Part shown: piece after piece, positions 32,780 to 41,742 of the stretch
Position numbering within the stretch: position 1 is the first letter of the stretch
Layout of the letters: each line of letters opens with the position of its first letter
Source of the DNA: Leifsonia sp. Leaf336
Lineage (GTDB): Bacteria; Actinomycetota; Actinomycetes; Actinomycetales; Microbacteriaceae
Assembly (NCBI RefSeq): GCF_001423695.1
Contig: NZ_LMOZ01000002.1
Location: forward strand, 124,658 to 188,657
Direction: 5' to 3'
Length of the DNA: 64,000 nucleotides
Notes under the pieces: model-generated
Database searches by the model: none
What the model was told of the DNA's origin: nothing
What the model saw: only the letters and a program-made list of their open reading frames with translations
Made by a program: the position numbers and the translations under genes

Positions 32780-33403
32780 ATGACGCAGCTCGACACCACC
32801 GGCTCCGCGCCGAAGCTCGGCCGCAAACGCGACCACTCCCGCGACGCCGACATCCTCGACGCCGCACTCGAGGTCCTCGCCGAGACCGGTTACGACCGGA
32901 TGACGATGGACATGGTCGCCGCACGCGCCAAGGCCGGCAAGGCGACCGTCTACCGGCGCTGGGCCTCCAAGGGCGAGATGGTCGTGGAGGCCGTCGCGTG
33001 CATGAAGAAGAACGACATCGACTTCGAGCACCTGCCCGACACCGGCACCCTGCGCGGCGATCTGGTCGCGATGATCAAGCCGCACGCCATCGAAGACGGC
33101 GAGCGCAAGCTGCAGATCATGGCCGGTCTGACCTCCATGCTCGCCCGCGACCCCGACCTGGTGGACGCGGTGACGGCGGCGATCGTCGAGCCGCGCGCCT
33201 CCCTCAACCGGCTCTTCATGCGCCGCGCGATCGAGCGCGGCGAGATCTCGGCCGACACCGATGTCGACACGCTGGCGATGATCGTGCCCTCGATGACGGC
33301 CTACCGGGTGCTCATCCTCCAGCAGCCGGTCGACCGCGACTATCTGCTCTCGCTCATCGACGGCGTGCTGCTGCCAGCCGTGGGCATCCGGCCCGGGAGC
33401 TGA
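32780..33403 (+). CDS. TetR-family transcriptional regulator
   Basis: A 207-residue repressor. The DNA-binding domain (residues 17-65) has DILDAALEVLAETGYDRMTM, DMVAARAKAGKATVYRRWAS and KGEMVVEAVA. The helical C-terminal ligand domain is of the TetR_C_11 kind (LMAGLTS-type helix and RRAIERGEISADTDVDTLA). It is divergent from the DHA2 exporter, and a palindrome in the gap is its probable site. Confidence 0.92.
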   Translation: MTQLDTTGSAPKLGRKRDHSRDADILDAALEVLAETGYDRMTMDMVAARAKAGKATVYRRWASKGEMVVEAVACMKKNDIDFEHLPDTGTLRGDLVAMIKPHAIEDGERKLQIMAGLTSMLARDPDLVDAVTAAIVEPRASLNRLFMRRAIERGEISADTDVDTLAMIVPSMTAYRVLILQQPVDRDYLLSLIDGVLLPAVGIRPGS

Positions 33404-33410
33404 ACCGGCG

Positions 33411-33866
33411 TCAGCGCCGGTCGAACCTCGCGCCCTGCGGGTTCGACGGCAGCAGGTAGAAGACCAGCAGGATGATCGGGCCGACCACCGGGACGAAGCC
33501 GAGGAACCAGAACGGGCCGGCCAGGTTGGCGTCGTGCAGCCTCCGCCACACCAGCGCCAGGCTCGGTACGACGATCGTGACGACCCAGATCAGGTAGGCG
33601 ACCAGCAGGATCCAGCCGATCGGGCCGAACAGGTGACCGCCGCTGTCGGTCGTCGGTCCGCCGATGTAGCCGACCGCGACCAGCAGGATCCCGAACACGA
33701 TGCCGATGAGCGCCGCGAACAGAGCCCACCACCAGTATTCGCTGCGGCTCGCCCGTCCGGTGAAGTCGGCGTATTTCCTGAAGAAGCGGCGGAGGGCCTC
33801 GCCGAACGAGGCGCCGTACAGCGGCAGCCCCAGAGGAGCGGAGGACGCCGGTTGCGAATCGGTCAT
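33411..33866 (-). CDS. DUF805 family membrane protein
   Basis: A 151-residue inner membrane protein of unknown function. The DUF805 signature is complete: ALRRFFRKYADFTGRASRSE then YWWWALF at the first membrane segment, VPSLALVWRRLHDANLAGPF in the second half, and a last segment ending FYLLPS. About four segments are present. It is convergent with the TetR gene (7-bp gap). The ATG at 33866 is preferred over one three codons upstream; both lack a clear ribosome site. Confidence 0.88.
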   Translation of the reverse strand: MTDSQPASSAPLGLPLYGASFGEALRRFFRKYADFTGRASRSEYWWWALFAALIGIVFGILLVAVGYIGGPTTDSGGHLFGPIGWILLVAYLIWVVTIVVPSLALVWRRLHDANLAGPFWFLGFVPVVGPIILLVFYLLPSNPQGARFDRR

Positions 33867-33935
33867 GGTCCGCATTATGACGCCGCACCTCCACCCTGCG
33901 GAAGGAGCGGAACGCGCGACGAACCGCGGTGCGCC

Positions 33936-36569
33936 TCACCGCCTTCGCGTCAGGATCAGGTGGGCCACCATCGCGGTCCAGCCGGTCTGGTGGGAGGCGC
34001 CGAGGCCCTGGCCGGTGTCGCCGTCGAAATACTCGTAGAAGAAGATGTTGTCCTTCCACCGCGGGTCGGCCGAGAGCAGCGGGTACCGGGCGTCGGCCGG
34101 CCGGCGGCCGTCGGGGCCGGGGAGGAACAGCGAGATCAGCCGGCGGGAGAGGTCGTCCGCGGCCTCCCCGGGCGTCAGCGCGTTGCCCGACCCGAGCGGG
34201 TCCTCGATGCGCACGCCGGTCTCGCCGTGCGACTCGTAGTGCTGCAGCGCGGCGATGAGGAGGGCGTTGAGCGGGAACCACACCGGTCCGCGCCAGTTCG
34301 AGTTGCCGCCGAACAGCGGGGAGGTCGACTCCGCCGGCTCGTAGTCGACCGACGCCTCGACGCCGCCGACCTCCACGGTGAACGGGTGCTCGCGGTGGTA
34401 GGCGGAGACGCCGCGGATGCCGTGGTCGCTGAGCAGGCCCTCCGAGTTGAAGACCTGCTTCAGGATCCGCGTCAGCCGCTCGGGAGAGACCAGCGCGAGC
34501 AGGTACACCTGCTCGTCGCCGAACGCGCGACGGTGGAACGCCGACCCGAGCTCCGGATGCTTCACCAGGTACTGGTTGAGCACGCGCCGGAACTCCGGGA
34601 GCGTCCGCACCCCCGGCTCGTCGTAGGCGAGGGAGGCGACCACGGGCACCAGCCCGACCAGCGAGCGCACCTTGAGCGGCACCTCCCGGCCGTCGGCGAG
34701 GTGCAGCACGTCGTAGAAGTAGGCGTCCTGGTCGTCCCACATCCCGGAGCTGTTGGCGGAGCCGGCGATGCGCAGGAACTGCTCGCCGAACTTCACGGCG
34801 ACGTCCTCGTAGACGTCGTTGCGGCGCGCGAGCCGCAGGGCGATCTCGAGGAGGTCGAGCGCGTAGCTCGCCATCCAGCCGGTCGAGTCGGCCTGCTCGA
34901 GCGTCCCGACCTCCGGAGGCAGCGTCGACCGGTTGAGCGGTGCGATGTTGTCGAGGCCCATGAAGCCGCCCTCGAAGAGGTTGTCCTCGTCCTTGTCCTT
35001 GCTGTTCGTCCACCAGGTGTAGTTGATCAGCAGCTTGTGGAGGATGCGGGCGAGGAAGCCGTAGTCGGTGCCGCCGTCGATGAGGAAGACCTGGATCGCC
35101 GACCACGCGTGCGTCGGCGGGTTGACGTCGGACAAGTTCCACTCGTACGCGGGCAGCTGCCCGTTGGGGTGCATGTACCACTCCCGCAGCAGCAGGATCA
35201 GCTGGGCCTTGGCGAACGCGGGGTCGATGTGCGCCATCGTGACGCAGTGGAACGCGAGGTCCCACGCGGCGAACCACGGATACTCCCACGGGTCGGGCAT
35301 CAGGATGACGTCGTCGGCGTCGAAGTGCCGCCACTGCCCGTTGCGCACATCGCCGCGACCGGGCGGAGGGGGAGGGCTGCCCGGGTCGCCGTCGAGCCAC
35401 TTGTTCACGTTGAAGTGGAAGTACTGCTTCGACCAGAGGAGTCCGGCGAACGCCTGGCGCAGCACGCGCGCCTCATCGGCGTCGGAGGGCGCGTTCGGGA
35501 GCGCCGCGTAGAACGCGTCGGCCTCCGCCGCCCGCTGCTCGACGACCGCGTCGAAGCCGTCGCCGAGGCCGAGGGCATCGAGGGGTGCCGGATCGCCGGC
35601 CGTTTCGCTCAGCCGCACCCGGATCACGCGGCTCTCGCCCGGGCCGAGCTCGACCTCGTAGTGGAGGGCGGCCTTGGTGCCGGTCTGCGCCGGATTCACG
35701 GTCGCGGCCCCGCCGACGACGTGGTCGTTGATCCCGTCCTTCGGGTACGCGGGCGACTCGTCCGCCGCTGCGCCGAACAGCCGGGCGGTGTTCGTCTCGT
35801 TGTCGCAGAACAGCACCTCCGGCGCGCCCTCCCCGCGCAGGGCCAGCGCTCCGGACGGGCCGGCCCCGACGACGCGCTCGCCGTCGAGCCGCAGCGACGG
35901 TTTCTCGACGTCGTAGCCCCACGACCAGGTGTTGCGGAACCAGAGCGTCGGCAGCACGTGCAAGGTGGCGGCCTCCGGCCCGGCGTTCTCGATCGTGATG
36001 CGCATCAGGAGGTCGTGCGGGCCGTCCTTGGCGTAGTCGACCGTGACCACCCAGTACCGGTCGTCGTCGAAGACGCCCGTGTCGACGAGCTCGTACTCGG
36101 GCTCGAGCCGGCTGCGCGCCGCGTTCGCGGCGATGAGGTCGGCGTACGGATACTCCGCCTGCGGGTAGTGGTAACGCCAGGTGTTCCAGCTGTGCGTGGG
36201 AGTGCCGTCGAGGTACCACCAGTACTCCTTGACGTCCTCCCCGTGGTTGCCCTGCGGGCCGGTGAGGCCGAACATCCGCTCCTTGAGAATCGGGTCGCGC
36301 CCGTTCCACAGCGACAGACCGAGGCACCAGGTTTGCTTCACGTCGGAGAAGGCGGCCATGCCGTCCTCGTTCCAGCGGAACGCGCGGCTCCTGGCGTGGT
36401 CGTGCGGGAAGAACTCCCACGCGTCGCCTTCGGCGCTGTAGTCCTCCCGGACGGTGCCCCAGGCTCGCTCGGCGACGTACGGGCCCCAATCGCGCCAGGC
36501 CGCGGAGCCGTCCTCCGCCCTCGCGATGCGTTCGTGTTCGGCTCCGGTTCCGTCTGCGACCTGCGGCAT
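33936..36569 (-). CDS. GH63-like (MGH1-type) glycoside hydrolase
   Basis: An 877-residue enzyme with no signal peptide. An N-terminal beta-rich half (WRDWGPYVAERAWGTVREDY, then KQTWCLGLSLWNGRDPILKE) precedes a large (alpha/alpha)6 barrel with WEYPWFAAWDLAFHCVTMAH, NGQLPAYEWNLSDVNPPTHA and FFEYFDGDTG-like elements (YEYFDGDTGQGLGASHQTGW). This matches the MGH1-like group near GH63, inverting alpha-glucosidases that include glucosylglycerate hydrolases. The start at 36569 is the first Met after the shadowed region; its ribosome site is weak. Confidence 0.82.
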   Translation of the reverse strand: MPQVADGTGAEHERIARAEDGSAAWRDWGPYVAERAWGTVREDYSAEGDAWEFFPHDHARSRAFRWNEDGMAAFSDVKQTWCLGLSLWNGRDPILKERMFGLTGPQGNHGEDVKEYWWYLDGTPTHSWNTWRYHYPQAEYPYADLIAANAARSRLEPEYELVDTGVFDDDRYWVVTVDYAKDGPHDLLMRITIENAGPEAATLHVLPTLWFRNTWSWGYDVEKPSLRLDGERVVGAGPSGALALRGEGAPEVLFCDNETNTARLFGAAADESPAYPKDGINDHVVGGAATVNPAQTGTKAALHYEVELGPGESRVIRVRLSETAGDPAPLDALGLGDGFDAVVEQRAAEADAFYAALPNAPSDADEARVLRQAFAGLLWSKQYFHFNVNKWLDGDPGSPPPPPGRGDVRNGQWRHFDADDVILMPDPWEYPWFAAWDLAFHCVTMAHIDPAFAKAQLILLLREWYMHPNGQLPAYEWNLSDVNPPTHAWSAIQVFLIDGGTDYGFLARILHKLLINYTWWTNSKDKDEDNLFEGGFMGLDNIAPLNRSTLPPEVGTLEQADSTGWMASYALDLLEIALRLARRNDVYEDVAVKFGEQFLRIAGSANSSGMWDDQDAYFYDVLHLADGREVPLKVRSLVGLVPVVASLAYDEPGVRTLPEFRRVLNQYLVKHPELGSAFHRRAFGDEQVYLLALVSPERLTRILKQVFNSEGLLSDHGIRGVSAYHREHPFTVEVGGVEASVDYEPAESTSPLFGGNSNWRGPVWFPLNALLIAALQHYESHGETGVRIEDPLGSGNALTPGEAADDLSRRLISLFLPGPDGRRPADARYPLLSADPRWKDNIFFYEYFDGDTGQGLGASHQTGWTAMVAHLILTRRR

Positions 36570-36688
36570 GTGTTCATTCTGGTGTCCGCTCGGTCCTCCG
36601 CATAGCCGACTTCCGCTGCGCGTCCGCCCCGGCGTACTCTTCCCACCAGGCTGCCGCGACGAAGCGGCGGCGTGGCAGAAGGAGCACC

Positions 36689-37975
36689 ATGAAATCCAGG
36701 TCGTTCGTCTCAGTCGCACTCGCCTTGGCCGGCGCCGCCACCCTCGCGGTCGCCGTCACGGCGCCCGCATCCGCAACCAGCCCCGCCACCAGCGGGGTCT
36801 ACACGGTGCATCCCATCCTCGAGAAGGCCTCGTTGTCGGCGAAGGCGATCACGCCAGCTCTGACACCGGCCGAGTGTCTCGCCCAGACGGCCGGACGCGT
36901 CGCCTGTCAGACGCCGCAGAGCATCCAGGCGGCCTACGACATCCCGGCCACCATCAACGGAGTTCCGGCCGGGACGGGTCAGACCGTCGTCATCGTCGAC
37001 GCGTTCGGCAGCCCGACCGTGGCCTCCGACCTCGCGACGTTCTCGGCCGCCTTCGGCCTCCCGGCGCCTCAGCTGACGGTCTACTACCCGGGAGGCAAGC
37101 CGACCTGGAACGGTCGGGGAACGCAGGCGGACTGGGCGGGCGAGACCTCGCTCGACGTCCAGTGGGCGCACGCGGTCGCGCCTGGCGCGAAGATCGCCCT
37201 GGTGGTCGCCGCGAACGACAGGGGCGCGACCATCGACAACGCGATCAAGTACGCGGTCGACAACAAGCTCGGCAACGTGCTCTCGATGAGCTTCGGCGAG
37301 TCGGACAACCTGATCTCGTCGGCCAACGCGAACAACGGCCAGGCCAACCAGGCGCGCAAGTCGTTCCAGAAGGGCGTCGCGCAGGGGATGTCGCTCTTCG
37401 CCTCCTCCGGCGATGCCGGTTCCGACAACGGCGCCGGCTTCGCGAACTTCGCGTTCCCGGCCTCCGAGCCCACGGTCACCGCGGTCGGCGGCACCAACCT
37501 CTGGGCCGGCAGCGGTCTGAGCCAGCCGCGCGAGACCGTGTGGGGTGACTTCTCGAACTGCCCGCTGACGTGCGCGTTCGGCGTCGTCGGCGAGACCGGA
37601 GGCGCACCGAGCCTGTTCACCGCCAAGGGCGGTTCCGACGTGTCCTACAACGCGAGCGTCTACACCGGTGTGCTGACGTACCTGGGCTACATGGATCCTG
37701 CCGACAACGGGTTCTACTTCGTCGGCGGTACCTCCGCGGGCTCCCCGCAGTGGGCCGGGATCACGGCGGACGCCATCCAGGCCGTCGGGCACACCGTCGG
37801 AAACGTCAGCCAGTACGCGCAGGGCTGGGCCTCGAAGGGCCTGCTCTACGACGTGACGGTCGGCGACAACACGACCCCGACGTTCAGTGGAGGCTTCTCG
37901 GCCACCGCGGGCTGGGACCGCCCGACCGGGTGGGGGACGCCGGATGTCGCCGGGATCATCAACGCCCTGAAGTAG
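36689..37975 (+). CDS. Secreted S53-family serine peptidase (sedolisin-like)
   Basis: A 428-residue exported protease. A signal peptide (to about residue 30, ending APASATS) leads into the catalytic domain. The active-site Glu and Asp are in WAGETSLDVQWAHAVAPGAK, the oxyanion Asp in LFASSGDAGSDNGAGF, and the Ser in VGGTSAGSPQWAG. The C-terminal DVTVGDNTTPTFSGGF and GWDRPTGWGTPD fit the calcium site. Only about 60 residues lie between the signal and the catalytic core; kumamolisin-type enzymes usually have a pro-domain near 190 residues. AAGGAG precedes the ATG. Confidence 0.88.
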   Translation: MKSRSFVSVALALAGAATLAVAVTAPASATSPATSGVYTVHPILEKASLSAKAITPALTPAECLAQTAGRVACQTPQSIQAAYDIPATINGVPAGTGQTVVIVDAFGSPTVASDLATFSAAFGLPAPQLTVYYPGGKPTWNGRGTQADWAGETSLDVQWAHAVAPGAKIALVVAANDRGATIDNAIKYAVDNKLGNVLSMSFGESDNLISSANANNGQANQARKSFQKGVAQGMSLFASSGDAGSDNGAGFANFAFPASEPTVTAVGGTNLWAGSGLSQPRETVWGDFSNCPLTCAFGVVGETGGAPSLFTAKGGSDVSYNASVYTGVLTYLGYMDPADNGFYFVGGTSAGSPQWAGITADAIQAVGHTVGNVSQYAQGWASKGLLYDVTVGDNTTPTFSGGFSATAGWDRPTGWGTPDVAGIINALK

Positions 37976-37991
37976 CGGGGCGCCGACGCGC

Positions 37992-38048
37992 ACATTCGTC
38001 ACGAATGTCGCGATTCGTGCCACGAATCCCGACATTCGTGACGAATCT
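37992..38048. repeat. Three-palindrome array, 20-bp period (copy 2)
   Basis: Three 17-bp near-palindromes start at 37992, 38012 and 38032, again exactly 20 bp apart. They read ACATTCGTCACGAATGT, GATTCGTGCCACGAATC and ACATTCGTGACGAATCT. Read in reverse it aligns with the array at 28365-28421. It begins 17 bp after the S53 peptidase stop and precedes the promoter of the MFS gene. Confidence 0.8.
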
Positions 38049-38056
38049 CCGGCGTA

Positions 38057-38079
38057 CTTAGGTTGAAAAAGAACCTAAG
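38057..38079. promoter_or_regulatory. Operator-like inverted repeat before the C-glycoside operon
   Basis: CTTAGGTT and AACCTAAG (38057-38064 and 38072-38079) form a perfect 8-bp inverted repeat with spacer GAAAAAG. It lies about 110 bp before the MFS gene that opens the first C-glycoside operon, in an AT-rich patch. The regulator is not identified; it differs from the LysR-type site at 45280. Confidence 0.55.
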
Positions 38080-38190
38080 AGCGTCGTAGAATAACCTTTG
38101 ACGTCGGGGCCTTGCGCCCGTTCCTCACCGTGACGTTGCGGCGAGGGCACAAACAGTCGCGTCGATCACCCGATCGTTCGGGTCTCGCGT

Positions 38191-39687
38191 ATGCCGCTCT
38201 CGCCACTGAGGTTCCGCCTCCTCGTCACCTCCCTCCTCGTCGTGTCCTTCCTGGGCGCTCTCGACAACACCGTCGTCAGCACCGCCATCGCCACGGTCGC
38301 CGGCCAGCTCGGCGCGCTCGAGCACATGAGCTGGATCGTGGTGGGCTACACGCTCGCCAGCACGGCGCTCCTGCCGGTGCTCGGCAAGCTGGGCGACCGG
38401 ATCGGCCCGCGCGCGGTGTTCCTGGCCTCCGTCGTGGTCTTCATCCTCACGTCGATCGCGTGCGGCTTCGCCAACGGCATCGTCTGGCTGATCGTCGCGC
38501 GCGTCGTGCAGGGGATGAGCTCGGCCGGCCTCCAGCTGATGTCGCAGACGATCATCGCCGAGGCGACGACGCCGCGGCAGCGGCCGAAGTTCATGGCGAT
38601 CATCGGGGCCGCCTTCCCGGTCGCGATCCTGATCGGGCCGGTGCTCGGCGGCGTCATCACCGACTACTGGGGCTGGCCCTGGGTCTTCTGGATCAACGCG
38701 CCGGTCGGGCTCGTCGCGCTCGCGCTCGCGGTCGTCGCCGTCCCGCACATCGAGCCGGGGCGGTCCGGGAGGTTCGACATCGTCGGAGCCATTACGCTCA
38801 CGATCGGGCTGGTCGCCCTCGTGCTCGCGGTGACCTGGATCGGCGACAGCTCCCAGACCGTCGCCACCGCGGTCGCGTTCGCCGTCGCCGTCATCGCGTT
38901 CATCGTCTTCTTCGTCGTCGAACTGCGCGTCGACGAGCCGCTCGTGCCGCTCGGCCACTTCCGCGACCGCACGGTCGCCACCGGAACCGTGATCTCCGCG
39001 ATCGTCGGCATCGGGCTGTTCTCGATCACGTCGTACCTGCCCACCTACTTCCAGATGGCGTACCGGACGAGCGCCACGGTCTCCGGTCTGGTGCCGATCG
39101 CCACGGTGTTCGGGATGCTGGTCAGCAACCTCGCCACCGGCTGGCTGGTGAGCCGCACCGGCCATTACCGCGCCTACCCGCTGATCGGAACGGCGCTCGG
39201 CGCCGCGGGACTCGGCGCCATGGCCCTACTGCCCCTCGGCGCGCCGCTCTGGGCGCCGACGGTCGCGATGGCGGTCGTCGGCCTCGGGACGGGCGCCTTC
39301 ATGAGCCTCATCGTCGCGGTCGTGCAGAGCGCGGTACCCCGCACCGAGACCGGCGCGATCACCGCGAGCGTCAACCTCGTGCGCCAGGTCGGCGCCACGG
39401 TGGCCACCGCCCTGATCGGCGGGATCATCGGCGCGACCGTCGTCGCGATGCTGCCGGCCGGGCTCGACCCCGCGACGCTCACCCCCGCGATCGTCCACGC
39501 GCAGAGCCCCGCCGTGCAGCAGCAGGTCGCCCAGGTCTACCAGGGCGTCTTCGTCCCGATCTTCGTGGCGCTAGCCGCGACCTACCTCGTCGGAGTGGTC
39601 GCGTCGATCCTGCTGCCCGACAAGCGTCTTTCCGACGATCCCGGCCCGCTCCGCGGCGCCGCGACCGAATCCGTCCCCGCCGCCTGA
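38191..39687 (+). CDS. MFS transporter, DHA2-like; possible C-glycoside carrier
   Basis: A 498-residue major facilitator with about 14 membrane segments. LGALDNTVVSTAIATVAGQL matches segment 1 of the DHA2 group, LGDRIGPRAVFLASVVVF is the A-loop, and GAAFPVAILIGPVLGGVITD is motif C. The family mostly exports drugs. But only 41 bp separate it from the flavin oxidoreductase, so it is probably the first gene of the operon 38191-44150 and may import the C-glycoside or export its aglycone. The start lacks a strong ribosome site. Confidence 0.85.
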   Translation: MPLSPLRFRLLVTSLLVVSFLGALDNTVVSTAIATVAGQLGALEHMSWIVVGYTLASTALLPVLGKLGDRIGPRAVFLASVVVFILTSIACGFANGIVWLIVARVVQGMSSAGLQLMSQTIIAEATTPRQRPKFMAIIGAAFPVAILIGPVLGGVITDYWGWPWVFWINAPVGLVALALAVVAVPHIEPGRSGRFDIVGAITLTIGLVALVLAVTWIGDSSQTVATAVAFAVAVIAFIVFFVVELRVDEPLVPLGHFRDRTVATGTVISAIVGIGLFSITSYLPTYFQMAYRTSATVSGLVPIATVFGMLVSNLATGWLVSRTGHYRAYPLIGTALGAAGLGAMALLPLGAPLWAPTVAMAVVGLGTGAFMSLIVAVVQSAVPRTETGAITASVNLVRQVGATVATALIGGIIGATVVAMLPAGLDPATLTPAIVHAQSPAVQQQVAQVYQGVFVPIFVALAATYLVGVVASILLPDKRLSDDPGPLRGAATESVPAA

Positions 39688-39728
39688 ATCGACAGAAGAC
39701 CTCAGCCCTGACACCGCAGGAGAGCACC

Positions 39729-41327
39729 ATGACAACCACCAAGACGATCGCCGTCGTCGGCAGCGGCCCGATCGGTTCCGCCTACGCCCGCCTGCTGCTG
39801 GAGGCCGTGCCCGACGCGCGCGTCGTCCTGTTCGAGGCCGGCCCGCAGCTGACCGCCATCGCCGGTGAGAACGTCCGCAACATCCCCGACCCGGAGGAGA
39901 AGGAGCGCGCGCGCGAGCGCTCGCAGGGCCCGCAGGCCGGCGCGTTCCGCGAGTCGCTCGGCATCCCGTCGTCGGTCGTCGTGGAGGGCATGTTCACCGC
40001 GCGCGGAGGAACGCACCTGCTCGACTACGGCGGACAGGGCGCGGCGCACACGCCGACCTTCCCGGCCGCCGCGGCCTCCACCAACGTGGGCGGCATGGGT
40101 GCGCACTGGACGTGCGCGACGCCGAGCCCGTCGTTCAGCGAGCGCATCCCGTTCATCGCCGATGCCGAGTGGGAGGAGCTGGTCGCGGAGGCGTCGCGGC
40201 TGCTGCACGTGCAGACCGCCGCCTTCGCCGACTCCGAGATCGGGTCGGCCATCCGGTCGCTGCTGGCCGAGGAGTTCGCCGGCGAGCTGCCCGAGGGGTA
40301 CGGCCCCGGCACTCTGCCGGTCGCCGGCGACCCGCAGCCCGACGGCACGATGCGCTGGGCGGGCGCCGACGTGGTGCTCGGTCCGCTGCTCGACCCCGGG
40401 AACGAGCCTGCGGAGCGTTTCGAGCTGCGCGACCTCTCCCTGGTGCGCCGGATCGACCACAGCGACGGCGGGGTCACCGGCGTGACCGTCGAAGACCTCC
40501 GCAGTCACGAGGTGTACGCGGTGGAGGCCGACCTGGTGGTCGTCGCGGGCGACGCGTTCCGCTCGCCGCAGCTCCTGTGGGCGTCGGGCATCCGGCCGCG
40601 GGCGCTCGGCCACTACCTCACCGAGCACCCGGTCGTGATCTCGACCGTCGCGCTCGACGCCGACAGCATGAGGCGCTTCGCGACGGAGGACGAGCTCGAC
40701 CAGGAGCTCGCCCGCCGCGCGACGAACCCGGCCGACCCGGTCGCGGCCGTCAACCGCATCCCGTTCTCGGAGCCGGACCACCCGTTCTCGCTGCAGGTCA
40801 TGTACGCGGAGAACCCGCCCTTCCAGCTCGATCCTGACCATCCCGCGGCCGGCAACCGCTGGGGCTACGTCAACATGGGCTACGGGATGCGCAAGCGGCC
40901 GCGCTTCGACGACGCCGTCACCTTCGACGACGACGAGCTCGACTACCGCGGCTTCCCCAACCTCACCATCACCTACGCGCTCACCGATGCCGAGCAGGCC
41001 GAGATCGCGGAGGCCACGGAGCGCCTGCGCCGGGCCGGCAACGCGCTCGGCACGTTCGTCGCCGAGCCGCGGCTGCTGCCGAACGGCTCCAGCCTCCACT
41101 ACCAGGGCACGATGCGGCTCGGCGCGGAGGACGACGGCACCTCGGTCGCCGACCCCTACTCGCGCGTGTGGGGCTACGACAACCTCCTCGTCGGAGGCAA
41201 CGGGCTGATCCCGACCGCCACCACGATGAACCCCACTCTGATGAGCGTGGCGATCGCCGTGCGCGGCGCGCGCGAGGCCGCCCGTCGGCTGAGCGCCGTG
41301 CCGCAGGCCGCCGCACGAACGAACTGA
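39729..41327 (+). CDS. GMC-type FAD oxidoreductase, C-glycoside 3-oxidase (CarA-like)
   Basis: A 532-residue flavoenzyme. The FAD-binding motif AVVGSGPIGSAYARLLLEAV opens it, and STNVGGMGAHWTCATP follows. The active-site pair is His457 (SSLHYQGTMRLG) and Asn501 (TMNPTLMSVAIAVRGAR). Known relatives are pyranose oxidases and the Microbacterium CarA, which oxidises the sugar of carminate at C3 before C-C cleavage. That role fits because a deglycosidase beta gene follows within 13 bp and alpha-type genes come next. The ATG has CAGGAGA upstream. The exact glycoside is not known. Confidence 0.85.
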   Translation: MTTTKTIAVVGSGPIGSAYARLLLEAVPDARVVLFEAGPQLTAIAGENVRNIPDPEEKERARERSQGPQAGAFRESLGIPSSVVVEGMFTARGGTHLLDYGGQGAAHTPTFPAAAASTNVGGMGAHWTCATPSPSFSERIPFIADAEWEELVAEASRLLHVQTAAFADSEIGSAIRSLLAEEFAGELPEGYGPGTLPVAGDPQPDGTMRWAGADVVLGPLLDPGNEPAERFELRDLSLVRRIDHSDGGVTGVTVEDLRSHEVYAVEADLVVVAGDAFRSPQLLWASGIRPRALGHYLTEHPVVISTVALDADSMRRFATEDELDQELARRATNPADPVAAVNRIPFSEPDHPFSLQVMYAENPPFQLDPDHPAAGNRWGYVNMGYGMRKRPRFDDAVTFDDDELDYRGFPNLTITYALTDAEQAEIAEATERLRRAGNALGTFVAEPRLLPNGSSLHYQGTMRLGAEDDGTSVADPYSRVWGYDNLLVGGNGLIPTATTMNPTLMSVAIAVRGAREAARRLSAVPQAAARTN

Positions 41328-41340
41328 AAGGAAGGACGAC

Positions 41341-41742
41341 ATGCTCGAAGAACAGCTGATCCAGGCTGCCGGGTTCCGCAACGTCGGACCGGACGACGCC
41401 CCCTCGGGGTTCCAGCTGCGGGTGCGGAGCCCGTACTACCGCGGGCTCTGGGGCAACCTGATCGAGAAGCCGACAGTGACCGTCGACGGCGAGGAGTTCG
41501 GCGGGGACGACATCGTCTGGACCCTGCCGACCGGCGAGTACACCTTCGACGAGCTGCAGAGGTCGCCCGACGCGCGCTGGCCCATGGACGCGCCGGCACT
41601 GCTCACCGTTCCCAAACCCGGCGGGCTGACGCGCGGCATCCACGATGTGACGCTCGAGCTGCGCCTGCGCATGTCGTACATCCCCGAAGAGCTCCAGCCT
41701 TCGATCTGGACCACGAGCCGGAAGGCGGTGATCGTCCGATGA
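41341..41742 (+). CDS. C-glycoside deglycosidase beta subunit (DUF6379-like)
   Basis: A 133-residue beta-sandwich protein. GFQLRVRSPYYRGLWGNLIE matches the strand pattern (IPWYRSLWLS in its paralogs), then PTVTVDGEEFGGDDIVWTL, and HDVTLELRLRMSYIPEEL near the end, where paralogs have RLPYMQI. This is the beta subunit type (DgpB/CarB) that forms the cleavage enzyme with a TIM-barrel alpha subunit. Its stop overlaps the start of the next gene, an alpha subunit, by 4 bp, so the pair is made together. AAGGAAGG precedes the ATG. Confidence 0.82.
   Translation: MLEEQLIQAAGFRNVGPDDAPSGFQLRVRSPYYRGLWGNLIEKPTVTVDGEEFGGDDIVWTLPTGEYTFDELQRSPDARWPMDAPALLTVPKPGGLTRGIHDVTLELRLRMSYIPEELQPSIWTTSRKAVIVR

Noticed and set aside
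33534-36605. 1023-residue ORF on the plus strand
   Set aside because: It lies antisense to the GH63-like gene, its translation is rich in Arg, Val, Glu and His without domains, and the minus-strand reading has clear family motifs.
38112-41327. 1071-residue plus-strand frame covering MFS and GMC genes
   Set aside because: The first half is an Arg-rich out-of-frame reading of the MFS gene; the flavoenzyme starts at 39729 with its own ribosome site.
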